Shown here: one piece after another, positions 1-8,277 of the stretch
Numbering within the stretch: the first letter of the stretch is position 1
How the letters are laid out: the number at the start of each line of letters is the position of its first letter
NCBI RefSeq assembly: GCF_017876315.1
Contig: NZ_JAGINU010000001.1
Location: forward strand, 186,001-250,000
Length of the DNA stretch: 64,000 nucleotides
Direction of reading: 5' to 3'
DNA from: Pseudonocardia parietis
GTDB lineage: Bacteria > Actinomycetota > Actinomycetes > Mycobacteriales > Pseudonocardiaceae
Program-made: the position numbers and the translations under genes
The notes under the pieces: generated by a model
What the model saw: only the letters and a program-made list of their open reading frames with translations
What the model was told of the DNA's origin: nothing
Databases searched by the model: none

Positions 1-1
1 G

Positions 2-130
2 GGCCGGTTCGCGAGCTCGAGCAAGATCGCGGTGACGGTCGGCTCGCACACCTACGAGGTGGAGTTCCGGGGCGACGACAAGGCGAAGCTCGCCCACGAC
101 GTCATCCTCGGGCACCTCACCCGGCCCTGA
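2..130 (+). CDS. C-terminal end of an unidentified protein (partial)
   Basis: An open frame enters from the left edge and stops at TGA 128-130, giving the last 42 residues of a protein. The tail alternates short polar and hydrophobic stretches (for example KIAVTVGSHTYEVEFRGDD) that look like beta strands followed by a helix, ending HLTRP. Codon third positions are almost all G or C, so the frame is real. No family can be named from this fragment. It converges on the hepT-like gene, whose stop lies only 2 bases further on. Confidence 0.6.
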   Translation, partial: GRFASSSKIAVTVGSHTYEVEFRGDDKAKLAHDVILGHLTRP

Positions 131-132
131 GC

Positions 133-552
133 TCAGACGTCCCGCAGGGCGGCAAGGAAGGCGAGCAGGTCGGCAGGTCCCTCGGAGGCGATCGTGTGTA
201 CCCGGCGAAGGTCCAGGTCCCCGTAGGCGTGGACGATCAGGTTGCGGAATGCGGCGGCCCGGGCGAGCCGGTCCGCGAGAACGGGCTCCACGAAGCCGTG
301 CCGGCCGAGCACCCGGAACGCGTCGCCGTAGGTCGGGGGCGAGCCGAGGCCCAGAGCGACACAGGACGACACCGCGGTGTCGACGACCACCTGGATCGCC
401 TGCCAGAGATGCAGGACGACCGCGTCCGTGGCGTCGGTCATCGGCGCGAGCCCGGACGGGTCGGGCGGGAGCCGGTCACGGACCCGGTCCAGGTGTCGCC
501 GGACGGTCGCCGCCCGCTCGGCGAGCAGCTCGGGACGGATCGCGCGGGTCAC
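133..552 (-). CDS. hepT: HepT-like HEPN ribonuclease toxin
   Basis: A 139-residue DUF86/HepT-type HEPN protein. The catalytic Rx4HxY motif is seen as RNLIVHAY near residues 103-110, and the length is normal for the family. Family knowledge: HepT cleaves RNA and is silenced by its partner MntA, which adds AMP to the Tyr of this motif. The GTG start at 550-552 overlaps the stop of mntA by 4 bases (GTGA), so the two are translationally coupled with the antitoxin first. Longer upstream readings of the same frame lie inside mntA and are not credible. Confidence 0.88.
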   Translation of the reverse strand: MTRAIRPELLAERAATVRRHLDRVRDRLPPDPSGLAPMTDATDAVVLHLWQAIQVVVDTAVSSCVALGLGSPPTYGDAFRVLGRHGFVEPVLADRLARAAAFRNLIVHAYGDLDLRRVHTIASEGPADLLAFLAALRDV

Positions 553-965
553 CGGCCGAGCTCCGCGAGCACCTCGTCCTGCGCCCGGCGGATGACGGGG
601 CCGGCATCGCACCAGAACATCGTCGCGTCGAGGACGTAACGCAGGTGGACCTCGTCCGCCCCGTAGAGGAGGACACCGTCCCGGGCGGCTTCGAACCGGA
701 GCAGGGCCCCGGCCCGGGCGAGGTCGACGAGATCGACGTCGTCGGTCCCCAGTGCACTTGCGACGGCGTCGAGGAGTTCCGCGGGATCGATGTCGCCCAG
801 GTAGCCGAGGTCCCAGTCCGATCCCGGATGTGCCGTTCCGCGGCTCCGGGAGCCGTGCAGCAGCAGGAGTTCCAGCCCTTCGGCCCGGGCTGCGACGGCG
901 CGCACGGCGTCGAGTCGTGCCGTGTCGAGGACGTCCGGACCGTTCACGACCCCCACCGTAGTCAT
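549..965 (-). CDS. mntA: MntA-like nucleotidyltransferase antitoxin
   Basis: A 138-residue minimal nucleotidyltransferase. The signature GSRSRGTAHPGSDWDL (about residues 38-53) contains the GS...DxD metal and nucleotide site. Family knowledge: MntA antitoxins AMPylate the HEPN toxin HepT at its active-site Tyr. The ATG start is at 963-965; the gene ends in a 4-base overlap with hepT, the usual order for this type VII toxin-antitoxin pair. Only 77 bases separate it from the divergent FAD-dependent reductase, so its promoter must be in that gap. Confidence 0.88.
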   Translation of the reverse strand: MTTVGVVNGPDVLDTARLDAVRAVAARAEGLELLLLHGSRSRGTAHPGSDWDLGYLGDIDPAELLDAVASALGTDDVDLVDLARAGALLRFEAARDGVLLYGADEVHLRYVLDATMFWCDAGPVIRRAQDEVLAELGR

Positions 966-1042
966 CCGTGGAAGCCGGGACCGGCCGTGACCGGGAGCAC
1001 GCTCGGCGGCGGCGCCCGGGGCCGGGTTGCGACACTGGCCCC

Positions 1043-2377
1043 ATGACCACCTCCGCGTCGTCGCCGAGCACCCCCGACTCGGATGCGCCCCCCGCCGGGC
1101 CGGAGAGCCCCACCCCGGCCGGGCCGGAGAGCACGGACGTCCTGGTCGTCGGGGCGGGACCGGCCGGGGCCGCGGCCGCCGCCTGGGCCGCCCGGCACGG
1201 CATGGACGTGGTGCTCGCCGACTCCGCCACGTTTCCCCGGGACAAGGCGTGCGGCGACGGGCTGACGCCGCGGGCGATCGCCGAGCTCACCCGGCTCGGC
1301 CTCGGCGCGTGGGTCGACGGACACGGCACCAACCACGGCCTGCGCGCGCACGGGTTCGGTCAGGTGCTGGAGCTGCCGTGGCCGGGCGGATCGCTGCCGG
1401 CGCACGGATCGGCGATCCCGCGCACCGAGCTGGACGCCGGGATCCGGCAGGCGGCGCTCGACTCCGGGGTGACACCGCTGGAGGGCGCGAAGGCGGTCGA
1501 CGTCGTGTTCTCCGGCGGTCGGGTCGAGTCGGTGGTGTTCGCCGACGGCCGCTCGGTGCGCTGCCGGCGCCTGGTCGTCGCGGACGGTGCCCGTTCGACG
1601 CTGGGCCGGGTGCTCGGCCGCGAGTGGCACCAGGACACCGCGTACGGCGTCGCCGCCCGCGGCTACATCAGCTCCGGCCGGCACGACGACCCGTGGATCA
1701 GCTCGCACCTGGAGCTGCGCGGCGAGTCCGACGAGGTGCTGGCCGGCTACGGCTGGCTCTTCCCGCTGAACGACGGCCGGGTGAACATCGGCGTCGGCAC
1801 CCTGGCGACCGACCGGCGTCCGGCGAACATCAAGCTGCGCGGCCTGATCGAGCACTACGCGAACGGCCGCCGCGACGACTGGCAGCTCGGCGGCAAGGTC
1901 GAGCACGTGCGCTCGGCGCTGCTGCCGATGGGCGGGGCCGTCTCCGGTGTCGCCGGGCCGAACTGGGCCCTGATCGGCGACTCGGCCGGCTGCGTGAACC
2001 CGCTCAACGGCGAGGGCATCGACTACGGCCTGGAGACCGGACGGCTGGTGGCCGAGCTGCTCGCCGCCGGAGCGGACCTGGACCGGGCCTGGCCGGCGAC
2101 CCTGCGCTCGCACTACGGCACGGCGTTCTCGATCGCCCGCCGGCTCGCCGGGCTGATCACGATCCCGCGCCTGCTGCCGCTGGCCGGCCCGGTGGGGATG
2201 CGGTCGCGGGCGCTGATGACGGTCGCGCTGCGGGTGATGGGCAACCTCGTCACCGACGAGGACCGCGACCTCACCGCGCGCGCCTGGCGGGCCGCCGGGA
2301 AGCTGTCGGTGCGCCTCGACGACCGGCCGCCCTTCCCCGCCGCCGACCTGCGACGGGTCCCCGCCCAGGTGGGCTGA
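1043..2377 (+). CDS. Geranylgeranyl reductase family FAD-dependent oxidoreductase (MenJ-like)
   Basis: A 444-residue flavoprotein. After a Ser/Pro-rich N-terminus of about 30 residues comes the dinucleotide fold DVLVVGAGPAGAAAA; the family motif FPRDKACGDGL and the second FAD motif ALIGDSAGCVNPLNGEGI follow. Homologues reduce isoprenoid double bonds, for example MenJ acting on menaquinone side chains in mycobacteria. The ATG at 1043 was chosen because upstream codons lie in non-coding-like sequence; there is no clear ribosome site, so a leaderless message is possible. The substrate (menaquinone or another polyprenyl chain) is inferred from family only. Confidence 0.85.
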   Translation: MTTSASSPSTPDSDAPPAGPESPTPAGPESTDVLVVGAGPAGAAAAAWAARHGMDVVLADSATFPRDKACGDGLTPRAIAELTRLGLGAWVDGHGTNHGLRAHGFGQVLELPWPGGSLPAHGSAIPRTELDAGIRQAALDSGVTPLEGAKAVDVVFSGGRVESVVFADGRSVRCRRLVVADGARSTLGRVLGREWHQDTAYGVAARGYISSGRHDDPWISSHLELRGESDEVLAGYGWLFPLNDGRVNIGVGTLATDRRPANIKLRGLIEHYANGRRDDWQLGGKVEHVRSALLPMGGAVSGVAGPNWALIGDSAGCVNPLNGEGIDYGLETGRLVAELLAAGADLDRAWPATLRSHYGTAFSIARRLAGLITIPRLLPLAGPVGMRSRALMTVALRVMGNLVTDEDRDLTARAWRAAGKLSVRLDDRPPFPAADLRRVPAQVG

Positions 2378-2440
2378 CCCGCGTCACCGGGCTCCGGAAT
2401 CCGGGTGCGGCCGGGGTGCGCGGCCCGGCAGGATCGCGCC

Positions 2441-3298
2441 GTGAGTACCGATGAACCCACCGTCGTCCTGGTGCACGGCGCAGCGTGCAACTCCGCGTCG
2501 TGGGGCCCCGTGGTCCGTGAGCTCGCACTACGCGGGGTGCGCGCGCTGCCCGTCGACCTGCCGGGGCACGGCTTCGGCGCCCGCATCCCGCGCGGCTACC
2601 TCGGCGCCCAGGACGCCGAGCTGCTCGCCTCCGAGCCGAGCGGGATCGCCGGCATCGGGACCGCCGACGACGTCGCGTCGGTCGCGGCCGTGCTGCGGCG
2701 GGCGAAGGAGCACGGCCCGGTGGTGCTGGCCGGGGTCAGCCGGGGTGGGATCACCCTCAACGCCGTCGCCAACGCGCATCCCGATCTGGTGGACCGGCTC
2801 GTCTACATCTCGGCACAGTGCCCGATCACGACCGGGGCCGGTGAGTACCACGCGAGCCCGGAGAACGCGACCAGCCTGCTGCACCGGACCGCGGGCCTGA
2901 TCGTCGCCGACCCGGCTGCGGTCGGCGCGCTGCGGTTCAACTGGCGTACCGCGGATCCCGAGCTGCTCGACACGCTGCAGGAGGCGCTGCTCGCCGACGG
3001 CACCCGCGACGAGCTGCTCACCTACCTGCACGTCCAGGACCCGGACGAGTCGATCGTGATCGACGACGACCTGGCCCGCGCGAACCCGGACACCTGGGGC
3101 CGGATCCCGCGCCACTACGTGCGGCTCCCCGCGGACCGGGCGCTTCCGGCGACCCTGCAGGACCGCTACATCGCCGAGGCCGACGCCCTCACCCCGGACA
3201 ACCCGTTCGTCGTGCACGAGCTCGACGCGTCCCACATCGGCGTGCAGGTCCATCCGGAGCCGATCGCCGACCTCCTGCACCGGATCGTCACCGGGTGA
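2441..3298 (+). CDS. Alpha/beta hydrolase (esterase-like)
   Basis: A 285-residue alpha/beta hydrolase. The oxyanion region is VVLVHGAACNSASW near the N-terminus, the nucleophile elbow is GVSRGG (about residues 103-108), and the catalytic His is probably in DASHIGVQVHP near the C-terminus. The layout resembles plant-type methylesterase and pyrethroid-hydrolase relatives. GTG 2441 was chosen over an earlier GTG because the protein then starts just before the first beta strand. It follows the reductase by 63 bases on the same strand and could be cotranscribed. No substrate can be assigned. Confidence 0.8.
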   Translation: MSTDEPTVVLVHGAACNSASWGPVVRELALRGVRALPVDLPGHGFGARIPRGYLGAQDAELLASEPSGIAGIGTADDVASVAAVLRRAKEHGPVVLAGVSRGGITLNAVANAHPDLVDRLVYISAQCPITTGAGEYHASPENATSLLHRTAGLIVADPAAVGALRFNWRTADPELLDTLQEALLADGTRDELLTYLHVQDPDESIVIDDDLARANPDTWGRIPRHYVRLPADRALPATLQDRYIAEADALTPDNPFVVHELDASHIGVQVHPEPIADLLHRIVTG

Positions 3299-3304
3299 TC
3301 GACG

Positions 3305-3349
3305 GTTGTGGAGTGCGGCGTTCGCCTCGCGTACGGCGCACTCCTCAAC
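3305..3349 (+). terminator. Hairpin after the hydrolase gene
   Basis: Arms 3305-3317 and 3337-3349 pair over 12 of 13 positions (GTTGTGGAGTGCG with CGCACTCCTCAAC) around a 19-base loop, starting 7 bases after the hydrolase stop. No U-tract follows, which is usual for actinomycetes. It is followed at once by a perfect 14-bp palindrome, CGGGTGATCACCCG, at 3349-3362, which may be part of the terminator or an operator for the kinase gene. Confidence 0.5.
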
Positions 3350-3493
3350 GGGTGATCACCCGGTGGTCCGCGCGCCGAGAGCCGGTGTGTGGCCGGCGTG
3401 GCGGTACCGTCGGCCGACCTTTCCGCCACCAGGCGGACGGCCGCTGGTCCGCGGGTGTGGACCGGGCCGCGACACCGACCACCGGGAGGGCCC

Positions 3494-5002
3494 GTGCAGC
3501 GCGGGGACGATCCGGACCGCACCCGCCAGGCGGGGCCCGGGGCCTGGCAGACCGGGAACCGCCGCCGGGGCGGTCCCACAGGCCCGGGCGACGACGCCAC
3601 CCGGCACGCCGGTCCGCCTCCCGGCGCGCCACCGCGGGGAGCGCAGCCCGGTGGCCCGCCGCCGGGGAGCACCCGCCGGACGGGGCCGGGCGATGACGCG
3701 ACCCGCCACATGGGACCTGCGCCGACCGCCGCGTACGGCGCACCGCGCCCGCAGCGCCCGGACGCCACCCGGATGATGCCGGCGCCGGTCACCGAGCCGG
3801 AGTCGCTCGGCGGCCGCTACCGGCTGGAGGGTCTGATCGGCCAGGGCGGGATGGCCGACGTCCACCGCGCCACCGACACCCGGCTCAACCGGCCGGTCGC
3901 GGTCAAGATCTTCGGGCCGGGCAACGACCCGACGGCCGACCAGCGCTTCGAGCAGGAGGCGCAGGTCATGGCGAACCTGCGCCATCCCGGCCTGGTCGCG
4001 GTGCACGACTTCGCCGTCGAGCCGGGCCGCGCCTACCTGGTGATGGAGCTGGTCGACGGCCCCACGCTGAAAGATGTCATCGCCCGCGAGGACCTCCCGC
4101 CCGACGACATCCGCCGGATCGGTACCGAGGTCGCGCAGACCCTCGCCTACGTCCACGGCCAGGGTGTCACGCACCGGGACGTGAAGCCGTCCAACATCCT
4201 CATCGACTCCGACGGCCGCGCCCGGCTCGCCGACTTCGGCGTCGCCGCCCTGCTGGGCGCGGACAGCCACACCGCCGCCGGGGAGATCATCGGGACGCCG
4301 GCGTACCTGTCCCCGGAGCAGGTCCAGGGCCGCGACGTGGGCCCGCCGACCGACGTCTACGCGCTCGGCCTGGTGCTGCTCGAAGCCTGGACCGGGCGGA
4401 AGGAGTACCAGGGCGACGGGCTGCAGGGCGCCGCTGAGCGGGTGCACCGCGCGCCGGTGGTGCCCGGCGACGTCCCGGACCCGCTGCGCTCGGCGATCTC
4501 CGGGGCCACCGCGACCGACCCGTACCGCCGTCCGGACGCCGGGCGCATCGCCGAGATGCTCGCCGCCCCCGGTCCGGCGCCGGCCGCTCCGTCGCCGGAA
4601 CCGGAGCCCGGGCGGCAGGACCTGGGCTCGTCGGGTGCCGGGAAGTGGATCGCGATCGGCGCGTTCGTGGTGGCGCTGCTGGTGCTGCTGATCGGGTTCC
4701 TGCTCTTCGGCGGTAGCGACGAGTCCGACACCCAGGCGCCGCCGACCACCGAGTCCAGCGCCCCGGCGACGACCACCGAGGAGACGACCGAGTCCACGCC
4801 GACGACCTCCGAGGAGGGCGGAGGCGGGTTCCCGATCCCGCTGCCCTCGAACATCCCCACGGAGCTGCCGTCGTGGCCGTCGAACATCCCGACCGAGCTG
4901 CCGTCGAACCTGCCCGACCCGGGCGAGATCGGGCAGGACGCGCAGGGCTTCTGGAACTCGATCCAGCAGTGGTGGTCGAGCGTCACGGGCGGCGGGAACT
5001 GA
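3494..5002 (+). CDS. Transmembrane serine/threonine protein kinase (PknB-type)
   Basis: A 502-residue Hanks-type kinase. Residues 1-105 are Pro/Gly-rich and disordered, with GPGDDATRH occurring twice. The kinase domain runs from about 107 to 370: glycine loop IGQGGMADV, VAVKI lysine near 137, HRDVKPSN near 226, DFG near 247 and TPAYLSPEQ. One membrane helix follows (about 385-405), then an extracytoplasmic tail rich in Thr, Ser and Glu, with NIPTELPS occurring twice. GTG 3494 was preferred because GGGAGG lies 4 bases upstream of it. The extracellular part has no PASTA domain, so the signal sensed is unknown. Confidence 0.9.
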   Translation: MQRGDDPDRTRQAGPGAWQTGNRRRGGPTGPGDDATRHAGPPPGAPPRGAQPGGPPPGSTRRTGPGDDATRHMGPAPTAAYGAPRPQRPDATRMMPAPVTEPESLGGRYRLEGLIGQGGMADVHRATDTRLNRPVAVKIFGPGNDPTADQRFEQEAQVMANLRHPGLVAVHDFAVEPGRAYLVMELVDGPTLKDVIAREDLPPDDIRRIGTEVAQTLAYVHGQGVTHRDVKPSNILIDSDGRARLADFGVAALLGADSHTAAGEIIGTPAYLSPEQVQGRDVGPPTDVYALGLVLLEAWTGRKEYQGDGLQGAAERVHRAPVVPGDVPDPLRSAISGATATDPYRRPDAGRIAEMLAAPGPAPAAPSPEPEPGRQDLGSSGAGKWIAIGAFVVALLVLLIGFLLFGGSDESDTQAPPTTESSAPATTTEETTESTPTTSEEGGGGFPIPLPSNIPTELPSWPSNIPTELPSNLPDPGEIGQDAQGFWNSIQQWWSSVTGGGN

Positions 5003-5126
5003 TCGCGCAGGTGGCGTCCGCTACCCGGGGCGGCGCGCGGCGCGGGCCATCGGGGACCATCGTGGGGAGAGCGCGGGCCGGCACGACCTGACCGGCACGC
5101 CCGGTTCGACCTGCGGAGGATCCCCG

Positions 5127-7235
5127 GTGAGCGCGAGCACGGAGCCGGCGGCGGAACGGTCGCGGCCGGAGAGCACGGTGGACGACGGCGCGAGCGGCAC
5201 CGACGGCCCGGCCGCGGACACCACGGCCCCGGACACGGCGGCTCCCGGCACGGCGGCCACCGCCGCACCACACCGGGACCGGCGCGCGCTCGCGACCGCA
5301 CTGACGGTGCTGCTGGTCGCGGTCTGCGGCGGGGTCGCCGTCGCGGCCGCGCTCGGCGACGACGGCTTCTGGCGGCAGGGCGGCCTGCCGGTCCCGGCCG
5401 ACGGCGTCCGGATCGCCGGGATCCTGGCGCGGGTCGCCGCCGTGGCCGGGATGGCCCTGGCCGCCGGGTCGCTGCTGGTCGCCGGGTTCGTCGCCCCGCC
5501 CCAGGCGTCCGGGACCGTGGGGGTGCAGGGCTACCGGGCCCTGCGCCGCGGTGCGCTGGCCGCGCTGCTCGGCGGGCTAGCCGCGATCGCGGCCGGATGG
5601 CTGTCGGTCGCCGAGACCACCGGCACCGGGCTCGGGGACCTGGCCGGGGCCGGACCGTTCGGCTGGCTCGCCCCGGCGGCCACCCTGGACGAGCCGATGG
5701 GCTGGGCGCTGGCCGGGTTCCTGCTGCTCCTGGTCGCGGCCGGGGCGGCGTTCGTCCTCGGCTGGAAGGCCGCGGCCGCACTGGGCCTGGTGGCGTCGGC
5801 GACGGCCGTCATCCCCTCGGCGGTGCACCCGGCGGCCACCGGGATGGCGCACGACTGGAGCGGTGACGGCGTCATGATCCGGTCCGTCGCCGGCGTGGTC
5901 TTCCTCGGTGTCGCCGCCGCGCTCGCCGCCTACCGCCTGCACGGTGGCTCGCTGTCCGGGACTCCCGCGCGCCGTGGCCGCGCACTGCTGATCGGCGCCG
6001 GAACGCTGTACCTGATCGGGGAGATCGTCTTCCAGGTCGTCACGATCTGGACCGGCCCGCTCACCGGGTCGGCCTACACCCGCACCGTCGCCGGTACGGC
6101 GGTGCTGCTGGTACCGCTGGTCATCGGTACCGGACTGCTCGCCCGGGCGCTGGGCAGCGGGTCGGGCGCACGCGGTGCCGGGCGGCTGCTGCCGGTGCTG
6201 GCGCTGGCCGGTGGGCTGGTCGCGGCGCTCGGCGTCGCCGGGACCCGGCTGGTGCCGCCGCGTTTCGTGGCCCGTCCCGACACCGCCTTCGAGACCCTGA
6301 TCGGCTGGAACTTCGAGCAGCCGTTCTCCGCGGTGACGATGCTGGTCGAGTGGCGCTGGAACATCCTGTTCGGCACCGGTGCGCTGCTGCTCGCCGGGCT
6401 GTACGCGGCCGGGGTGCGTCGCCTCGCCGGCCGCGGTGTCCGCTGGCCGGTCGGGCGGACCTGGGCCTGGATGCTCGGGTGCGCGGCGCTGCTGTTCTCG
6501 ACGTCGTCCGGGCTGGGCTACTACTCCCCGGCCATGTTCAGCGTCCACATGATCAGCCACATGTCGCTGAACATGCTCACCCCGATCCTGCTCGCCATGG
6601 GTGGCGCGGTGACGCTGGCGCTGCGGGTGCTCCGCCCGGCCGGCCGCGACCAGCAGCCGGGTCCGCGGGAGTGGGTCCTCGCCGCCGTGCACTCGCCCGT
6701 CGCGCGGGTGATGACCCACCCGGCGTTCGCCGCGGTGCTGTTCGTGAGCTCGTTCTACATCCTGTACTTCACCCCGCTGTTCGACGTCGCGCTGCGGTTC
6801 CACTGGACGCACCAGCTGATGAACCTGCACTTCGTGCTGATCGGCTACCTGTTCTTCTGGCCGCTGATCGGCGTCGACGCGGCACCGCACCGGCTTCCGC
6901 ACCTGGGCCGGCTGGCGGTGCTGCTCGCGACGATGCCGTTCCACGCGTTCTTCGGGATCGCCGTGATGAGCTCGTCCGACGTGCTGGGCTACAACTTCTA
7001 CTCCCAGGTCGGGCTGCCGTGGCTGGACCTGCTCGACGACCAGAAGGTCGGCGGCGGGATCGCCTGGGCCACCGGCGAGCTCCCGATGCTGCTGGTGATG
7101 GTGACGCTGGTGGTGCAGTGGTCGCGGGCCGACTCCCGGGAGGCGGTCCGCACCGACCGGCAGGCCGAGCGGGACGACGACGCGGACCTGAAGGCCTACA
7201 ACGAGATGCTGGCCAAGCTGCGCCAGGGCGGCTGA
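5127..7235 (+). CDS. Fused CopD-CtaG copper membrane protein
   Basis: A 702-residue polytopic membrane protein. The first half (about residues 50-400, many helices) is CopD-like; the second half (about 430-680) matches the caa3-type CtaG family, with FSVHMISHMSLNMLTPILLAMGG and HWTHQLMNLHFVLIGYLF. Such fusions are typical of mycobacteria and relatives and are linked to copper delivery to cytochrome oxidase or copper import. The GTG start has GGAGGA 6 bases upstream. It sits in a copper-themed neighbourhood with the P-type ATPase downstream on the other strand. The last about 40 residues are a charged cytoplasmic tail. Confidence 0.85.
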   Translation: MSASTEPAAERSRPESTVDDGASGTDGPAADTTAPDTAAPGTAATAAPHRDRRALATALTVLLVAVCGGVAVAAALGDDGFWRQGGLPVPADGVRIAGILARVAAVAGMALAAGSLLVAGFVAPPQASGTVGVQGYRALRRGALAALLGGLAAIAAGWLSVAETTGTGLGDLAGAGPFGWLAPAATLDEPMGWALAGFLLLLVAAGAAFVLGWKAAAALGLVASATAVIPSAVHPAATGMAHDWSGDGVMIRSVAGVVFLGVAAALAAYRLHGGSLSGTPARRGRALLIGAGTLYLIGEIVFQVVTIWTGPLTGSAYTRTVAGTAVLLVPLVIGTGLLARALGSGSGARGAGRLLPVLALAGGLVAALGVAGTRLVPPRFVARPDTAFETLIGWNFEQPFSAVTMLVEWRWNILFGTGALLLAGLYAAGVRRLAGRGVRWPVGRTWAWMLGCAALLFSTSSGLGYYSPAMFSVHMISHMSLNMLTPILLAMGGAVTLALRVLRPAGRDQQPGPREWVLAAVHSPVARVMTHPAFAAVLFVSSFYILYFTPLFDVALRFHWTHQLMNLHFVLIGYLFFWPLIGVDAAPHRLPHLGRLAVLLATMPFHAFFGIAVMSSSDVLGYNFYSQVGLPWLDLLDDQKVGGGIAWATGELPMLLVMVTLVVQWSRADSREAVRTDRQAERDDDADLKAYNEMLAKLRQGG

Positions 7236-7240
7236 CCCGG

Positions 7241-8203
7241 TCAGTAGGTCGAGCAGGAGACGTGCGCTGAGCCGTACTCGCTGTCGTCGAGCGACTGCGA
7301 GGTCCGGGTCGAGACGATGTCGCCGGTCGTGGTGTCGGTGATGGTGCAGGTGATCGAGCCGGGGCCGGAGCTGGACGCCGACAGGTAGGCGGACGGGTAG
7401 TCACCGGACGCCTCGACCGTCGTGTTCCACGGCAGCGCCTGGTAGTCGCCGGACATGCTGGACGCCGAGTTGGTGCCGTAGCCGACCATCATCTTCGCGG
7501 CGGTGCCGGTGACCTCCAGCCGGTAGCTGACCGGGCCGGCGGCCGCAGGCGACTCGTAGGCCGGCAGCGGGTAGCTCGACGACCCGTACGAGGGCGTCCC
7601 GTAGGCGGGTGTCTCGTCGGCGGGGATCTCGGAGGACGGCGCCTCGTAGGACGGTGCGTCGTAAGTGGGTGCCGCGTAGCCGGGAGCCTCGTAGGTCGGC
7701 GCGTCCACCGGAGCCGGGGCAGCCGCCTCCGCCTGCGGGACCACGGCCGGCGCCGACGCCGTCGGGACGGTCTGCAGATCTTCGGCCAGCTGGTTCAGGC
7801 CGGTGAACACGATGACCATGCCCCAGATGCCGAGCGCGATCGCGAGCGCGGACAGCACGGTTCCCGAGACGGCGGTCTTCAGGTTGGTGGCCGTCCCGCG
7901 GCGGGCCCGGGCGAAGCCGACCAGACCCAGGATCGCGCCGACGGCACCGAGCGCGAACGCGATGAACCCGGTGAACGGCACCAGGCCGAACAGCAGCCCG
8001 ACGACGCCGAGGCACAGCGCGGCGATGCCGAGTCCGTTGCGCGGCGCGGGCGGCGGGACGGGCGCCCAGCCGATCGGCCGGGGTGCGAACCCGGCCGGTG
8101 CCCACTGCTGCGGGATGGGCGGGACGGGCGGGGCGGACTGCTGCTCGGCGGCGCGGACGGTCTGGGCGGTGTGGCCCTGCTGCGGGCCCGGCGGAGTGGT
8201 CAC
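7241..8203 (-). CDS. Membrane-anchored MmpS-like / DUF4190 protein
   Basis: A 320-residue protein. A Pro/Gln-rich cytoplasmic leader (about 55 residues) is followed by two membrane helices of DUF4190 type (GLGIAALCLGVVGLLFGL and a second from about 105), then a degenerate repeat rich in SYEAP/TYDAP units, then a C-terminal beta domain (about 220-320) with YRLEVTG, LPWNTTVEASG and SITCTITDTTTGDIVS. The last part resembles mycobacterial MmpS proteins, which work with MmpL transporters, but no mmpL is adjacent here. It converges on the CopD-CtaG gene with only 5 bases between stops. The function is not established. Confidence 0.65.
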   Translation of the reverse strand: MTTPPGPQQGHTAQTVRAAEQQSAPPVPPIPQQWAPAGFAPRPIGWAPVPPPAPRNGLGIAALCLGVVGLLFGLVPFTGFIAFALGAVGAILGLVGFARARRGTATNLKTAVSGTVLSALAIALGIWGMVIVFTGLNQLAEDLQTVPTASAPAVVPQAEAAAPAPVDAPTYEAPGYAAPTYDAPSYEAPSSEIPADETPAYGTPSYGSSSYPLPAYESPAAAGPVSYRLEVTGTAAKMMVGYGTNSASSMSGDYQALPWNTTVEASGDYPSAYLSASSSGPGSITCTITDTTTGDIVSTRTSQSLDDSEYGSAHVSCSTY

Positions 8204-8277
8204 GCCACGCCTGTCGCTACGCCGAACGGCCCTGTTTCAAAGGGACTGTTCGTATCCCCAATCCTGTGGAGAACGGG

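Noticed and set aside
835-850. Further palindrome copies at sites with TTCCGCGG
   Set aside because: This and similar sites (for example near 31564, 33786 and 43258) match only one half or the central bases and are expected by chance in this composition.
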